A program made the translations under genes and the position numbers. DNA of 64,000 bases, taken from contig NC_079511.1 in the NCBI RefSeq assembly GCF_000801105.2, forward strand, positions 18,747,792-18,811,791. Reading direction: 5' to 3'. The DNA comes from Raphanus sativus (Eukaryota > Streptophyta > Magnoliopsida > Brassicales > Brassicaceae). The notes under the pieces were generated by a model. It did no database searches, was not told where the DNA came from, and saw only the letters and a program-made list of their open reading frames with translations. Below, in pieces: positions 31,561 through 42,515 of this stretch; the stretch's first letter is position 1; every line of letters starts with the position of its first letter.

Positions 31561-32188
31561 GGAATTGTTTCTTAGACGTTGTTGACCTTTTATTTTACGA
31601 GAGTTATTTCACAAAATGTTGTCGAGTTAATTTTACGGAAACTGTTTTGTAAAATGTTGTCGAGTTTAATCATGCAAAAGCTGTCTCGTGAAATATTTTC
31701 GAGAATTTATTTTACGAAAGGTGTTCCGTAAAATTTTTATCGAATTTTAGCATTAGAAACGCTGATTGGTAACCCGATCAGTCATGCTTTCTGTTTCATG
31801 AGTAATCTGGGGTTTCTCCGCGATTTCCAGGAGAACAAGTCTTTATTTTCCGGAAATTCTAAAAAACATTTCCAGTCGAAACTCAGACCGTCATATCAGC
31901 CTTGGGCTCGATCCTACCTAAAATCGTATGTGGGTCGTTTAGCCGTGATTCGGGCCCCTTTTGGGCTGTCTTGGGACTTAGACGTCTTTACGATTTTTCT
32001 TTAGAAAAAGCCGTTGATGTGACGCTGGTTTTTCCGAATATTTCAATTCCCCGTATAGTTAAGGCAACTGGTGTTCAAGCTAACCATAGCCGTTTTATAC
32101 GGCAGGCGGGAATCCGTCTCCACTACCAAGTCTTTTTATGAATTTTCCCGAAGTTTTTCTTCGATAATCCCAACGAGGGGGGTTGTGT
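31561..32188 (-). other. Element E 5' internal non-coding region
   Basis: The first 200 bp match the TTTTACG-rich block of B1 (16725-16900). The rest (31790-32188) has no match in the window and no convincing reading frame. Confidence 0.55.
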
Positions 32189-32407
32189 CTATGGACCCGA
32201 GGACCGTGTTGCAGGAACTTGGACGGGGGTGCATGGTTGATAGGACCCGAACTTGGTTGGGATGGTCCGTTCTCGGGACTTTTGTCCGTAAGATGATAAT
32301 CTTAGATAACTGTTTGCATAAGCGTTGGTCGTAGGAGCAGTCACTGCTGAAGTTGTTTTACCAGCGTCGATGTGAGCTTTGAGTTTGTCTTTCATATTTC
32401 CAGACAT
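32189..32407 (-). pseudogene. Possible gag N-terminus of element E
   Basis: The ATG on the minus strand at 32407 is about 50 bases after the PBS, where gag should start. The 72-residue frame begins MSGNMKDKLKAHIDAGKTTS and becomes Pro/Ser/Thr-rich. No gag core follows and I do not recognise a domain. The position is the only argument for gag. Confidence 0.4.
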
Positions 32408-32480
32408 TGCTTTGATCAAGCGTTTTGCGGCCGTAAGAGTAAGAGTAATCCGTCCCCCCCTCCCACTTCTAGCGCCAAAC

Positions 32481-34040
32481 TGTGGGAACCGAAATTCGCA
32501 CTGTCGATTTTGATTAAGTAAAACGGAGGAAAGCTAAGTAAACATAACTTTCCCTAAAGGTCCGGATTCTCTGCGACAACCAACGACAAGTGATCAAATA
32601 AATGCGGAAAGGTTTTATTGAGATTTGGGACTGGACCTTAAGGAAGGCTGCCTACGTACCCCTTTCGAGGATCAAGTCGGACGTAGTTCAGTTGGAAGGG
32701 TTTGAACAAGAGATCGAAACTGCCTGGCGGAGTTCGTCTAGTACGAGCGTTAGTCATAGAAACGGGCATGTCGAGAATAATGCCTAGGGTTTCTATGTGC
32801 GGAAATCTAAGTAAAAGGATTGTTAGATCCTTCCGAGAGAGACAGGAGCCTGCGGACAAGATGAAAATAGAACGAGAGGCGGCCGGACGTTCTAGATCCT
32901 ACCTTGCTAGTCTACCGCCTGAATTCTAAGTTCTTAACCTAAACAGGAGCTCTCTAGGTCTCCAATCTCGGATTTCTCTCTCTCTTAATGATTTTCGCTC
33001 CTCCTTTCCTCCTCTCCCAAAGCTCCTTTATATACTCCTTCTTATGACGGTCTATTCTCCTTTTGGGCCGCGAAGCGGGCTTTTTCCATTTTCGTCGGCC
33101 TTCATGTTTATCGGGAAACTTGACATTTATCTTCGGGAAACTTGACATTTATCGTCGTGTCTATCTCAGACAATCGTAAGCGGACTGTCCGATCGCGTTT
33201 GGTCCCTTTTGGGCCGTTTCTAGGACTTCCGTTGTTTTCTACGATTTCTTCGGAAGATCTTCAATCCTTCGTAGAGTTGAGATGCACGAAGAATTTAAGA
33301 TCTTCCTTCCCGTTGATATCTTACGAGTTTCCGAAGTGTTTCCGACGATCTTAGTTTGGTGTAAGAGCGGAGTTTTGTACGCGGAATCTCAACGATTCGT
33401 TCCGCGAAAACTTGGGAAAGACGCAAAGTACAGACTGCTGACGGCCGGGGCCTAGAACTTATGCACGGAAGCTTGTCATCCGACGACCCGAGCCAGCACG
33501 GGGCTAGCCGACTGGCGGCCATGGCCAGCACGGGCGCTAGCCGCCAGCGGCCACGGCCAGCACGGGGCTAGCCGCCCGGCGGCCACGGCCAGCATGGGGC
33601 GCTAGCCGCCGGCGGCTACGGCCACCACGGGGCTAGCCGCCCAGCGGCCACGCCAGCACGGGCGCTAGCCGCCGGCGGCCACGGCCAGCACGGGCGCTAG
33701 CCGCCGGCGCCACGGCCAGCACGGGGGCTAGCCGCCCGGCGGCTACGGACCAGCACGTGCGTCTCGACGAGGGCTTCGATTTGATATGTTGATCGTTTTC
33801 TGGGTCCTCACGGTTTGAGAGAATGGGCTCTTTGCAGTTTCCCGGCGGCCAGGACCAGCACGGGGCTAGCCGCCCGGCGGCCAGGACCAGCACGGGGGCT
33901 AGCTGCCGGCGGCCAGGACCAGCACGTGCGTCTCGACGAGGGCTTTGATTTGATATCTTGTTCGTTCTCTGGGTCCTCACGGTTTGAGAGAACGGGCTCT
34001 TTGAATTCAAGGCGGATTCCTTGTCGTTCGGCCTGTCCAA
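32481..34040 (-). repeat. 5' LTR of element E, truncated
   Basis: It starts TGTGGGAACC on the plus strand right after the PBS (AGCGCCAAAC). The contents are the conserved module 32650-32700, TATA 33027-33034, minisatellite 33495-33760 and a second block 33840-33935. Similarity to the left LTR continues to CGGCCTGTCCAA at 34040 and stops there. About 300 bp, including the terminal GACCCCAACA, are missing. Confidence 0.88.
33495..33935 (-). repeat. GC-rich minisatellites in E 5' LTR
   Basis: These are the same two blocks as in the left LTR of E, with fewer units in the main array. Unit edges show the alternating GGGCTAGCCGCC and GGCGCTAGCCGCC forms. Confidence 0.85.
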
Positions 34041-34434
34041 GAAGCCTCCTGGCGGTCGTCCGCTCGGTCACCTTGGGGGCGGATTTGGAACAGCACCGTT
34101 ATGGAGCCGCCACTCGGCTCCAGGCTTGGAGTTCCCCTTTTTCCACAGAGGAAGAACGAACAGCGGCAGGGTCTTTTCGCGTCCGTTTCTTCTCCGTTCC
34201 GGCGTTTCCGTCCGCGGAAGCCTCCTCGGGCTGTTCCTCCCCAACGGCTGCAGCTCCTCTCTCTCTTTCCTCTTTATTTCTCTTCCTCACGAGCCGAGCC
34301 TCCGCATCCAATTCAGCCGCGTTCGCATCTCCCGATCATGCGAGTTCGCGGAATCAACTGGATCCGACTCCACGAACCCGAGTTGTTTTCCTACCACCAA
34401 GCTCAAGTCCGGCAACTCCCTCATGGCTCTTGCT
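34041..34434 (-). other. Unassigned segment before the gap, with a short charged ORF
   Basis: This sequence matches nothing else in the window. On the minus strand a frame open from about 34344 to 34099 encodes a highly charged Glu/Lys/Arg-rich peptide (LVRKRNKEERERGAAAVGEE). That is similar in composition, but not demonstrably in sequence, to the antisense gene exons of element B. It could be the part of B displaced by E, or the 5' part of element D. I cannot decide. Confidence 0.35.
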
Positions 34435-34534
34435 NNNNNNNNNNNNNNNNNNNNNNNNNNNNNNNNNNNNNNNNNNNNNNNNNNNNNNNNNNNNNNNNNN
34501 NNNNNNNNNNNNNNNNNNNNNNNNNNNNNNNNNN
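34435..34534. other. Assembly gap (100 N)
   Basis: Exactly 100 N bases, the usual placeholder for a gap of unknown size. Reading frames that cross it are meaningless. The 5' LTR, PBS and gag start of element D are probably lost here. Confidence 0.98.
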
Positions 34535-35542
34535 TTTTCTCCTGATAGCACTGCTCCCGAAGGACAGGGATCGGCTTTCCAGACACCTCATTCTGGGACA
34601 GCTCCCGTGTTTAACCCGCGCCTATCACCAGTGCTATGGGAAAGCAACGTGGCAAACAACCAGTTCCGCACCCGGTCAGGTCGCTGATCGGACGCTCGCC
34701 TACCTCCTCCGCCGACTGATTTTAGGTCCGGGGCAGGAGTATCCTTCCCATCCGGAGGCAGAACATCAGCTCCGGTTTATCAAACCAGAGGCTCACCCTC
34801 GAATGGGGACGATACAACGGATAGATCCGATAACCCAAGAGCTGGTGAGCGATTCGGCCCACCAACTGCATGGGAGGAAATGATGCCCCACACGATTCCG
34901 TCAGGAACTACCCGTCGGGGTACCTAATAACACCCAAATCCTACCCATGGAAGGACCTGAAGCTATCCGTAGATATTATGAACGAACTCATGCAGCGCTC
35001 CAAAATGGGAGCTCAAGTCTATAAAGCTACAAGCTCAGCCCGAAATCGATAGTTTGATCGAAGAAACCCGGGAACTCATTCACTGACAGAATGCACAGCT
35101 CCTACATAAGAGCACACTCAAAAAATCAGAATTCCCCGAGTATGATGGGACCTCTGACCCAAAGGCCTATTTAAGAGCTTTCCGATTGGCAATCGTTAAA
35201 GCCATTTTACACACGAAGAATGCGAAGCAGGTTACTGCAGGGAATTCGCCGAAAACTTGGTCGGAACAGCCCTTGAGTGGTTCTCTATCTCCAACCAGCC
35301 TCGATAGATAGTTTTCGATCAGTATAACTAACGCTTCATGAAGCAGTACTCGACCCATATCCATGAAAAAAGCCTCTGAAGCCGACCTTTGGAAGGTCAG
35401 ACAAGGAATGGGGGACTCACTACGAGTCCTACATCGAGAAATTCAGGGCATAAGAATAAGATCTTGAATCCTAACGACCTAGTCGCCATCGAGGCTCTTA
35501 GGAGAGGTCTGTTTCTATAAAATCAAAAATTCTGGTCAGAGC
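34535..35542 (+). pseudogene. Element D gag, left part (indel-ridden)
   Basis: The sequence aligns along its whole length with C's gag at 36613-37621, starting at TTTTCTCCTGATAGCACTGC. It carries dozens of single-base insertions and deletions, for example extra bases near 34618, 34640 and 34651. No frame stays open beyond short stretches. The other half of the same gene (from 53050) is nearly free of such changes. Poor base accuracy next to the gap is the likeliest cause. Confidence 0.85.
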
Positions 35543-36082
35543 TGTTGGGCCCAAATATGGCCCGCTAGCTGACAATAGAACCAAAGCAAGTATTGGGCCG
35601 AGACAAAGCCCAACGCGTATCAGAGACCTGAGCTAAGGTTCATTACGGAGCCGGAGGCTGGAAGCTAAGGGCAATCTTCGAAGAGGTCACGATGAAGAGG
35701 AAGCTCACATCGTAACAGAAGGAGCGCAGGACCCGGTCAAAGGGAAGCTGTTGCGGATTCTCAATAAACGGAGAAGATCTCGGGAACCAGTTGGCTACGA
35801 TCAAGCGGGACCTGAGGCTATTTAAAGAGAAAGCAAGTCAAGAAAGAAGGGATATTCAACCTTTATTCATTTTCACGATTATTCATATCAACTCTAAAGC
35901 ATTTTTGCTATCTTTGTAATCATCAAGAGAAACATCTTTTGTAACCATTCTTTTACCCAATTATCAATCAAATCGAAGTCATTCAACAAGTTATTACGGG
36001 ATTCAGCCCACGTTATCTTTCCCTAACCTTTCCTAAACCTAAACCTGATCTAAAAATCAGGTGGTGAGTTTAATCCCTCACA
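35543..36082 (+). repeat. 5' LTR of element C (540 bp)
   Basis: It runs from TGTTGGGCCCAAATATGG to TAATCCCTCACA. A TATA-like TATTTAAA lies at 35818-35825. It is nearly identical to 52500-53044 and 61935-62480. The most visible difference is a small replaced block at about 35752-35780. Confidence 0.95.
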
Positions 36083-36102
36083 ATTGGCGCCGTCTGTGGG
36101 GA
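36083..36102 (+). other. Primer-binding site of element C
   Basis: ATTGGCGCCGTCTGTGGGGA starts directly after the LTR. It is of the same type as in element B. I have not assigned the tRNA. Confidence 0.75.
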
Positions 36103-36135
36103 AGAAACAATCGAATCCCTTACTCTAACTTGAGG

Positions 36136-38179
36136 ATGAATCCTACCGATCAGACAACAAATCCGTCTGATCTTAACCTCCCGATTCAGAGCGATGGCTC
36201 ACCGAACGACGGAGGCTCTACCCTTGTAACCTCGGAGCCTCGACGTGGCGACCACCGATCCGGACAGCAGCTTCCGATTAACGCTCGAACGAGCCAGACT
36301 ACAACCGGAGCTACTAACCAGAGATCGTCAAGTGGAACCGCCCCCGGGCTTCCAATCACCGAGAATCCTCAGCAGCAAGCCGCTCCGAATCAAACGGAGG
36401 CTCAGCTTTCTGAGATTCGTCAGATGATGATGCAACTAGTAGACAAAGCTCAGGAAAGTGAGCGTACGATGCATCAGCTAGCTGTTCGACAGCAACGATT
36501 CGAAGAGATAACAAGATCTCTAGACACAACAACCCAACCACCTCGACGTCAAACTCCGGGGGTCACTTTCCGAGATCGATTGACTGATCCCTCATTCCCC
36601 GGGGACGTTTAGACTTTTCTCCTGATAGCACTGCTCCCGAAGGACAGGGATCGGCTTTCCAGACACCTCATACTGGGACAGCTCCCGTGTTTAACCCGCC
36701 TATCACCAGTGCTATGGGAAGCAACGTGGCAACAACCAGTTCCGCACCCGGTCAGGTCGCTGATCGGAGCTCTCGCCTACCTCCTCCGCCGACTGATTTT
36801 AGGTCCGGGGCAGGAGTATCCTTCCCATCCGGAGGCAGAACAGCAGCTCCGGTTTATCAAACCAGAGGCTCAACCCCAAATGGGGACGGGTATCAACGGA
36901 TAGATTCCGATAACCCAAGAGCTGGTGAGCGATTTAGCCCACCAACTGCATGGGAGGATGAGCCCACACGATTCCGTCAGGAACCTGCCCGTCGGGTACC
37001 TAATAACGACCCAAATGTCCTACCCATGGAAGGACCTGAAGCTATCCGTAGATATATGGAACGAACTCATGCAGCTCTCCAAAATTGGGAGCTCAAGTCC
37101 ATAAAGCTACGAGCTCAGCTCCCGAAATCGATAGTTTGATCGAAGAAACCCGTGGAACTCCATTCACTGACAGAATTGCCAGCTCCTACATAAGAGATAC
37201 CCGAAAAATCAGAATTCCCGAGTATGATGGGACCTCTGACCCAAAGGCCTATTTGAGAGCTTTCCGACTGGCAATCGTTAAAGCCCATTTTACACAGGAA
37301 GAATGCGAAGCAGGTTACTGCAGGACATTCGCCGAAAACTTGGTCGGAACAGCCCTTGAGTGGTTCTCTGGTCTCGAACCAGCCTCGATAGATAGTTTCG
37401 ATCAGTTAACTAACGCCTTCATGAAGCAGTACTCGACCCATATCCTGAAAAAGCCTCTGAAGCCGACCTTTGGAAGGTCAGACAAGGAATGGGGGACTCA
37501 CTACGAGTCTACATCGAGAAATTCAGGGCAATAAGAACTAAGCTCTCGAATCCTAACGACCTAGTCGCCATCAAGGCTCTTAGGAGAGGTCTGTTCTATA
37601 AATCAAAATTCTGGTCAGAGCTAACACTCAATACTCCTCCAACTATCGATGACGCTCTTCATAAAGCCACCAGATACATTACTTTGGAGGAGGAGACAGC
37701 CGCATTGGATAAACTCCACAAGAAGCCTCAGAATCACTCAAAAGGTGAATCCTCTGAGGCAAAGGGACCTCACAAAAGGGGGAACCCCCGAAACAACCAA
37801 ACTCAGGGAGAACATTCCTACGCAATCGAGGAAGACAAGGAAGAGAAACCTGTCGCCGCAGCGAACGAAAACTCCCTGGTCAAAAGGCTTTGATAAAAAC
37901 AAACATTGCTCTTATCATGATCGAGAAGGGCACTCAACTGAGGAATGTTGGGACCTCCAACGACAACTGGCAGCTAAATTCGCAGATGGAGAAATAAAGG
38001 GCGTGGACCTTAAAAAGCCACCACCTTATCAGAAAAGAGGTTCCAGAGACACCTCCCCAAAGCGCGAGAGGTCACCTGAGAAGGAGACCGATTCACCACC
38101 TCCAGCTCCCAAGAAAAGAGTCGACATGATTCTTGGAAATTCCCCCAAGGAAAAAGTTTACAAGTCGAAGCTCTCTTGA
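36136..38179 (+). pseudogene. Element C gag (several frame breaks)
   Basis: The ATG at 36136 (MNPTDQTTNPSDLNLPIQSD) is the first good start after the PBS. The N-terminus is Gln/Pro/Thr-rich with a short coiled segment (QLSEIRQMMMQLVDKAQESE). A TAG at 36610-36612 and frame changes near 37110, 37500 and 37870 break the gene. The core gag domain is seen in PKAYLRAFRLAIVKAHFTQE and ALEWFSGL. A zinc-knuckle-like CSYHDREGHSTEEC lies near 37910, followed by a basic Pro/Ser-rich tail. The gene overlaps the start of the next frame at 38176. Confidence 0.87.
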
Positions 38180-38820
38180 GCAAACCGTCCCCTCAATCGA
38201 GCCCCGACTCGAGGGTGGACTGTATCCTTGGAGGATCAGACATATGTCAAGACTCCGTCAACTCCATTAAGAATCACGTACAGAAGGCTGTGTCTAACAC
38301 TGGACCTAAGCCTTCTAACCCCGAGTCCAATACTAAGATTTTTTTCTGGGAAAGCGAGACCTCAAACCTCGACAGACCTCACGATGATGCATTGATTGTC
38401 ACCCTGAACATCGCAGGATACGAGGTCCCTAAACTCATGATAGACACAGGAAGCTCTGTCGACCTTATTTTCTACAACACCCTAAAAGGGATGGAAATAG
38501 ACGACTACGAAATTATTGGCCAAAAAGCTAACCTCGTAGGCTTCTCCGGAGAAACAACTACCTCATTGGGGACTATCAAGCTCCCAGTCATAGCTGGCGG
38601 AATAATGAAAATGACCAACTTAGTAGTCATCGACAGACCTTCCCCGTTCCATGTGATCCTGGGAAGACCCTGGATTCACAAAATGAAGGTAGTAGCCTCG
38701 ACGTATCATCAATGCGTAAAATTCCCAACACCCGAAAGGATAGCTACCGTACACGGTAGCCAGAAGATATCCAGGATCTGCTATTTGGGAGGATTCGAAA
38801 TCCTCAAAAAGTCCCCCTAA
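38176..38820 (+). CDS. Element C protease (retropepsin)
   Basis: This is an open segment of the pol frame. It contains PHDDALIVTLNIAGYEVPKL, the active site MIDTGSSVDLIFYNTL, the flap-side block FSGETTTSLGTIKLPV, and FHVILGRPWIHKMKVVAST. It is an aspartic protease of the clan that matures Gag-Pol. It is open throughout, ending TAA at 38818-38820 just before RT in another frame. D's copy at 53816-54250 has the same end (LKKSPQ stop). A shared stop between protease and RT may therefore be native or an old inherited lesion. Confidence 0.85.
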   Translation: MSKPSPQSSPDSRVDCILGGSDICQDSVNSIKNHVQKAVSNTGPKPSNPESNTKIFFWESETSNLDRPHDDALIVTLNIAGYEVPKLMIDTGSSVDLIFYNTLKGMEIDDYEIIGQKANLVGFSGETTTSLGTIKLPVIAGGIMKMTNLVVIDRPSPFHVILGRPWIHKMKVVASTYHQCVKFPTPERIATVHGSQKISRICYLGGFEILKKSP

Positions 38821-40770
38821 TGGCAATTACAGATCAGGAGGGTCGCGAAATGCAACAAAATATTCGAGGTCCCCCCAAGAACCTCACCGAAAAAGTTTGC
38901 ATCGACGACTCAGATCCTGAAAGACAGGTGAGCATCGGATCCGAGCTATCTCCCGAGACAAAAAAGGAGCTCATTGATTTCTTGAAAAGCAATGTCAAAA
39001 CGTTTGCATGGTCCACCAGCGACATGAAAGGCATAGATCCGAACGTCACCACCCATAAGCTAAAAGTAGACCCTACTTTCAAACCGATCAAACAAAAGCG
39101 TCGCAAGCTAGGCCTCGAAAAGGCTCAAGCTGTTAACGACGAAGTTGACCGACTTACGAAAGCTGGGTCCATTCGAGAGGTACACTACCCAGATTGGTTA
39201 GCTAACCCAGTAGTGGTAAAGAAGAAAAACGGGAAGTGGAGAATCTGTGTAGACTTCACAGACCTGAACAAAGCTTGTCCTAAAGACAGCTTCCCGTTAC
39301 CTCACATCGACCGCCTGGTTGAAGCAACAGCTGGCCATCGACTCCTATCCTTCATGGATGCCTTCTCAGGATACAACCAAATTATGATGGATCCTGAGGA
39401 CCAGGAGAAAATTGCATTCATAACCGAACGAGGAACCTATTGTTACAAGGTTATGCCATTCGGATTAAAAAACGCAGGAGCTACCTATCAGAGGCTAGTA
39501 AATAAGATGTTTGCTGGGCAACTTGGAAAAACCATGGAGGTCTATATTGACGATATGCTAGTCAAATCCTCAGCTGGAGAAGACCATATCTCCCACTTAA
39601 GGGAATGCTTCGATATCCTTAACAAGTACGATATGAAGCTCAATCCCACTAAATGTACTTTTGGGGTACCCTCAGGCGAGTTCCTAGGCTATCTCGTAAC
39701 CGAAAGAGGCATTGAAGCCAACCCGCAGCAGATAGCAACCTTCCTAGAAATGTCGTCACCTAAGACAACCAGAGAGGTACAGAGATTGACCGGACGAATC
39801 GCAGCGTTAAATCGATTCATATCCAAGTCCACCGATAAGTGCCTCCCATTCTACAAACTTCTAAGAAATAATAAGAAGTTCCTATGGGACGAGAAATGTG
39901 AGGAAGCCTTCAAACAATTGAAAGCTTACCTATCAGAACCTCCGATTCTATCCAAACCTGTAGTAGGAGAGCCACTATACATGTACCTCGCTGTATCGAC
40001 TGCTGCAGTTAGCGGCGTGCTGGTACGAGAGGAACAAAACGAACAAACACCTGTCTATTACACCAGCAAGAGTTTGATAGACGCCGAAACAAGATACCCT
40101 GCAATGGAAAAATTAGCTCTAGCAGTCGTCACAGCTGCCAGAAAATTGCGACCTTACTTCCAATCGCACTCAATCGTCGTAATGACCTCACAACCATTAC
40201 GAATGATACTGCACAGCCCTAGCCAGTTAGGGCGATTGGCTAAATGGGCCATAGAGCTCAGCGAATATGATATTGAGTATAGACCTCGAGCAGCAGCGAG
40301 AGCTCAGGTCCTTGCCGACTTTATCATTGAGCTAGCATCCGAGCAATTAGACTCCGAAATGGAATCTCCAAAGTGGAGCCTGTATGTCGACGGAGCCTCA
40401 TCAAAACAGGGCTCCGGTGTCGGTCTAAGGCTAACTTCTTCAGCGTGAGAAACCATCGAGCAGTCATATAGGCTCGGATTCAGTGCCTCAAACAACGAAG
40501 CTGAATATGAAGCACTAATCGCAGGGTTGAAACTCGCCCTAAGCCTCGGGATTCGAGAGCTACACGCTTATAGTGATTCACAGCTAGTAGCTAACCAGTT
40601 TCACGGAGATTATGAGACGAGGGACGAAAGAATGGGGGCATATCTCGAGGTCGTCCAGAACCTCACTAAGCAGTTCGACAAATTCGAACTAACAAGGATT
40701 CCACGAGGAGAGAACTCCTCAGCAGACGCGTTGGCTGCTTTAGCCTCCACATCGGACCCCCTCATAAAAA
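38820..40770 (+). pseudogene. Element C reverse transcriptase with gypsy-type and archaeal-type RNase H
   Basis: One frame is open to 40448. RT motifs are WLANPVVVKKKNGKWRICVD, FMDAFSGYNQIMM and YIDDMLVKS, so the catalytic Asp pair is intact. The first RNase H (YLAVSTAAVSGVLVRE ... VVMTSQPLRM) lacks the usual Asp residues. The second RNase H ([49 protein letters not shown]) retains D-E-D-D. A single TGA at 40446-40448 interrupts this second domain, where D has GGA. The frame then continues unchanged into integrase. Confidence 0.93.
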
Positions 40771-42515
40771 GGATCATACCCGTAGAAGGAATCGAAAAAC
40801 CAAGCATCGACATAGCTACTAAAGCTGATATAGACAGCAAGAAAGAGCAACCCGAAGGTACCTGCCCTGAAACGGTAGCTACCCAAGTTATCACAACATT
40901 CTGGTTCCCAAAAGCCAGAGTACGTAACTCTAAAAAGCATACCTCCTGGAACACAATCCAAAACACGGAAGGTATTCCTCGAAATTCAGACTCCTTGGAA
41001 CCTAATCTCACGAATACCTCCGGGGGCACCAACTCAGACCCACTCGTCTGCAGAGTTAAAACCAGAAGCCGTTCAGCCCTCAAAAATTCATCTGGGGGCA
41101 CCATCCAGACCCCGGAAAATAATGAAGAAATTGGAGGTATTCCTCGGAATTTAGACTCCCTGGAGCCTAATCCTACGAATACCTCCGGGGGCACCACGAC
41201 ACCAGGTCCCGAACAGGAACCTCCCTCGTCTTTTCATAACAAAGTTGTAGGGAGAGAGGATTGGAGAATTCCAATCACGCAATACACCCTGGAAGGAAAA
41301 ACTCCACCCAATAAATGGGAGGCTCAGAAGCTCAAAGCATTAAGCGCGAGATATTGCTTAATCGAGTCTGTCCTCCACAAGCGAAGCGTTTCCGGACCTT
41401 ACCTAAAATGCGTCCATGGCCTCGTTGCTATGAGACTCATGAAGGAAATGCACGACGGCTCCTGCGGGAACCACTCTGGAGGAAGAGCTCTAGCCATCAG
41501 AATCAAAAGACAGGGTTATTTCTGGCCCACCATTATTGCAGACTGTGAGGTCTATTCATCTTCATGTGACAAATGCCAGAGGCATGCACCGATTATACAC
41601 CAACCTGCGGAAAAGCTGTCCAACATATCCGCCCCTTACCCATTTATGAGGTGGTCCATGGACATCGTAGGACCACTAGTAGCATCAGGAAGTGGAAAGA
41701 AGAAGCTACGCTTCCTCTTAGTCCTAACAGACTACTTCACAAAATGGATAGAGGCTGAAGCTTTCCAACAGGTAACCAGAGTCGAGGTCGAACGATTTGT
41801 GTGGAAAGAAATCGTGTGTAGACACGGCGTCCCATACGAAATCGTAACTGACAATGGAGGACAATTCATATCCCACGATTTCAAAATATTTTGTGACAAG
41901 TGGAATATTCGCCTGAGCTTCTCAACACCTCGCCGACCTCAAGGAAACGGCCAGGCGGAGGCTGCTAATAAATCAGTATTAGCAAACCTCAAGAAACGCC
42001 TCGGAACCCAGAAGGAACTCTGGTCAGAAAAATTACTTGAAGTAGTTTCGGCATGTCGAACCACCCCACGAAAGGCTACAGAAGAAACCCCTTTCTCCTT
42101 AGCATATGGGATGGAAGCTGTCGTCCCAGCTGAAACCATTGCTGGTAGCCTCCGCCGGGAACTCTGTACATCCGATCCCGCAGCTAATGATCAGCTCCTA
42201 ACAGACAGCCTCGATCTAATCAAGGAAAGACGGGACCGAGCTCTGATTCGCATTCAGAACTATCAGCAAGCAATGTCACGACAGTACAATTCCAAAGTCA
42301 GGCCCCGACAGTTCGCTATAGGTGACCTAGTACTTACGAAAGTTTTCGAAGGAACCAAGGAACCAGATGCTGGAAAGTTAGGAACCAACTGGGAAGGTCC
42401 CTATCAGATCATCCATGTGGTACCACCTGGCGTTTACAAGCTCTGAAAGGTGCGAACCGGGGTACCTGAAATCAGATCGTGGAACGCCACGAATCTTAAG
42501 AGATACTATCATTAG
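40771..42515 (+). pseudogene. Element C linker and integrase
   Basis: The same frame as RT continues. A polar linker (40771-41220) holds a 60-bp in-frame duplication. The integrase has an HH-CC finger ([12 protein letters not shown] ... CDKCQRHA). The core has [17 protein letters not shown] and [12 protein letters not shown], giving the D-D-E residues. The C-terminal domain [20 protein letters not shown] follows. A TGA at 42444-42446 (CGA in D) truncates the last 23 residues. The ancestral end is TAG at 42513-42515. Apart from this and the 40446 stop, the RT-integrase frame is intact. Confidence 0.93.

Larger units (their letters stand above)
24635..34040 (-). mobile_element. Element E: minus-strand, B1-family non-autonomous gypsy element
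   Basis: On the minus strand: 5' LTR 34040-32481 (truncated), PBS 32479-32455, a short gag start, long non-coding internal DNA, an antisense gene, polypurine tract 26671-26658, and 3' LTR 26657-24635. Both LTRs share an extra module that B1 LTRs lack (a second small minisatellite block), so they belong together. The left flank is CCTAC (24630-24634), but no matching duplication is visible because the right LTR is cut at 34040. No protease, RT or integrase is present. Confidence 0.87.

Noticed and set aside
34287..34883. Reading frames running through the N gap
   Set aside because: The unknown bases make these frames meaningless. The right side is indel-ridden gag of element D.
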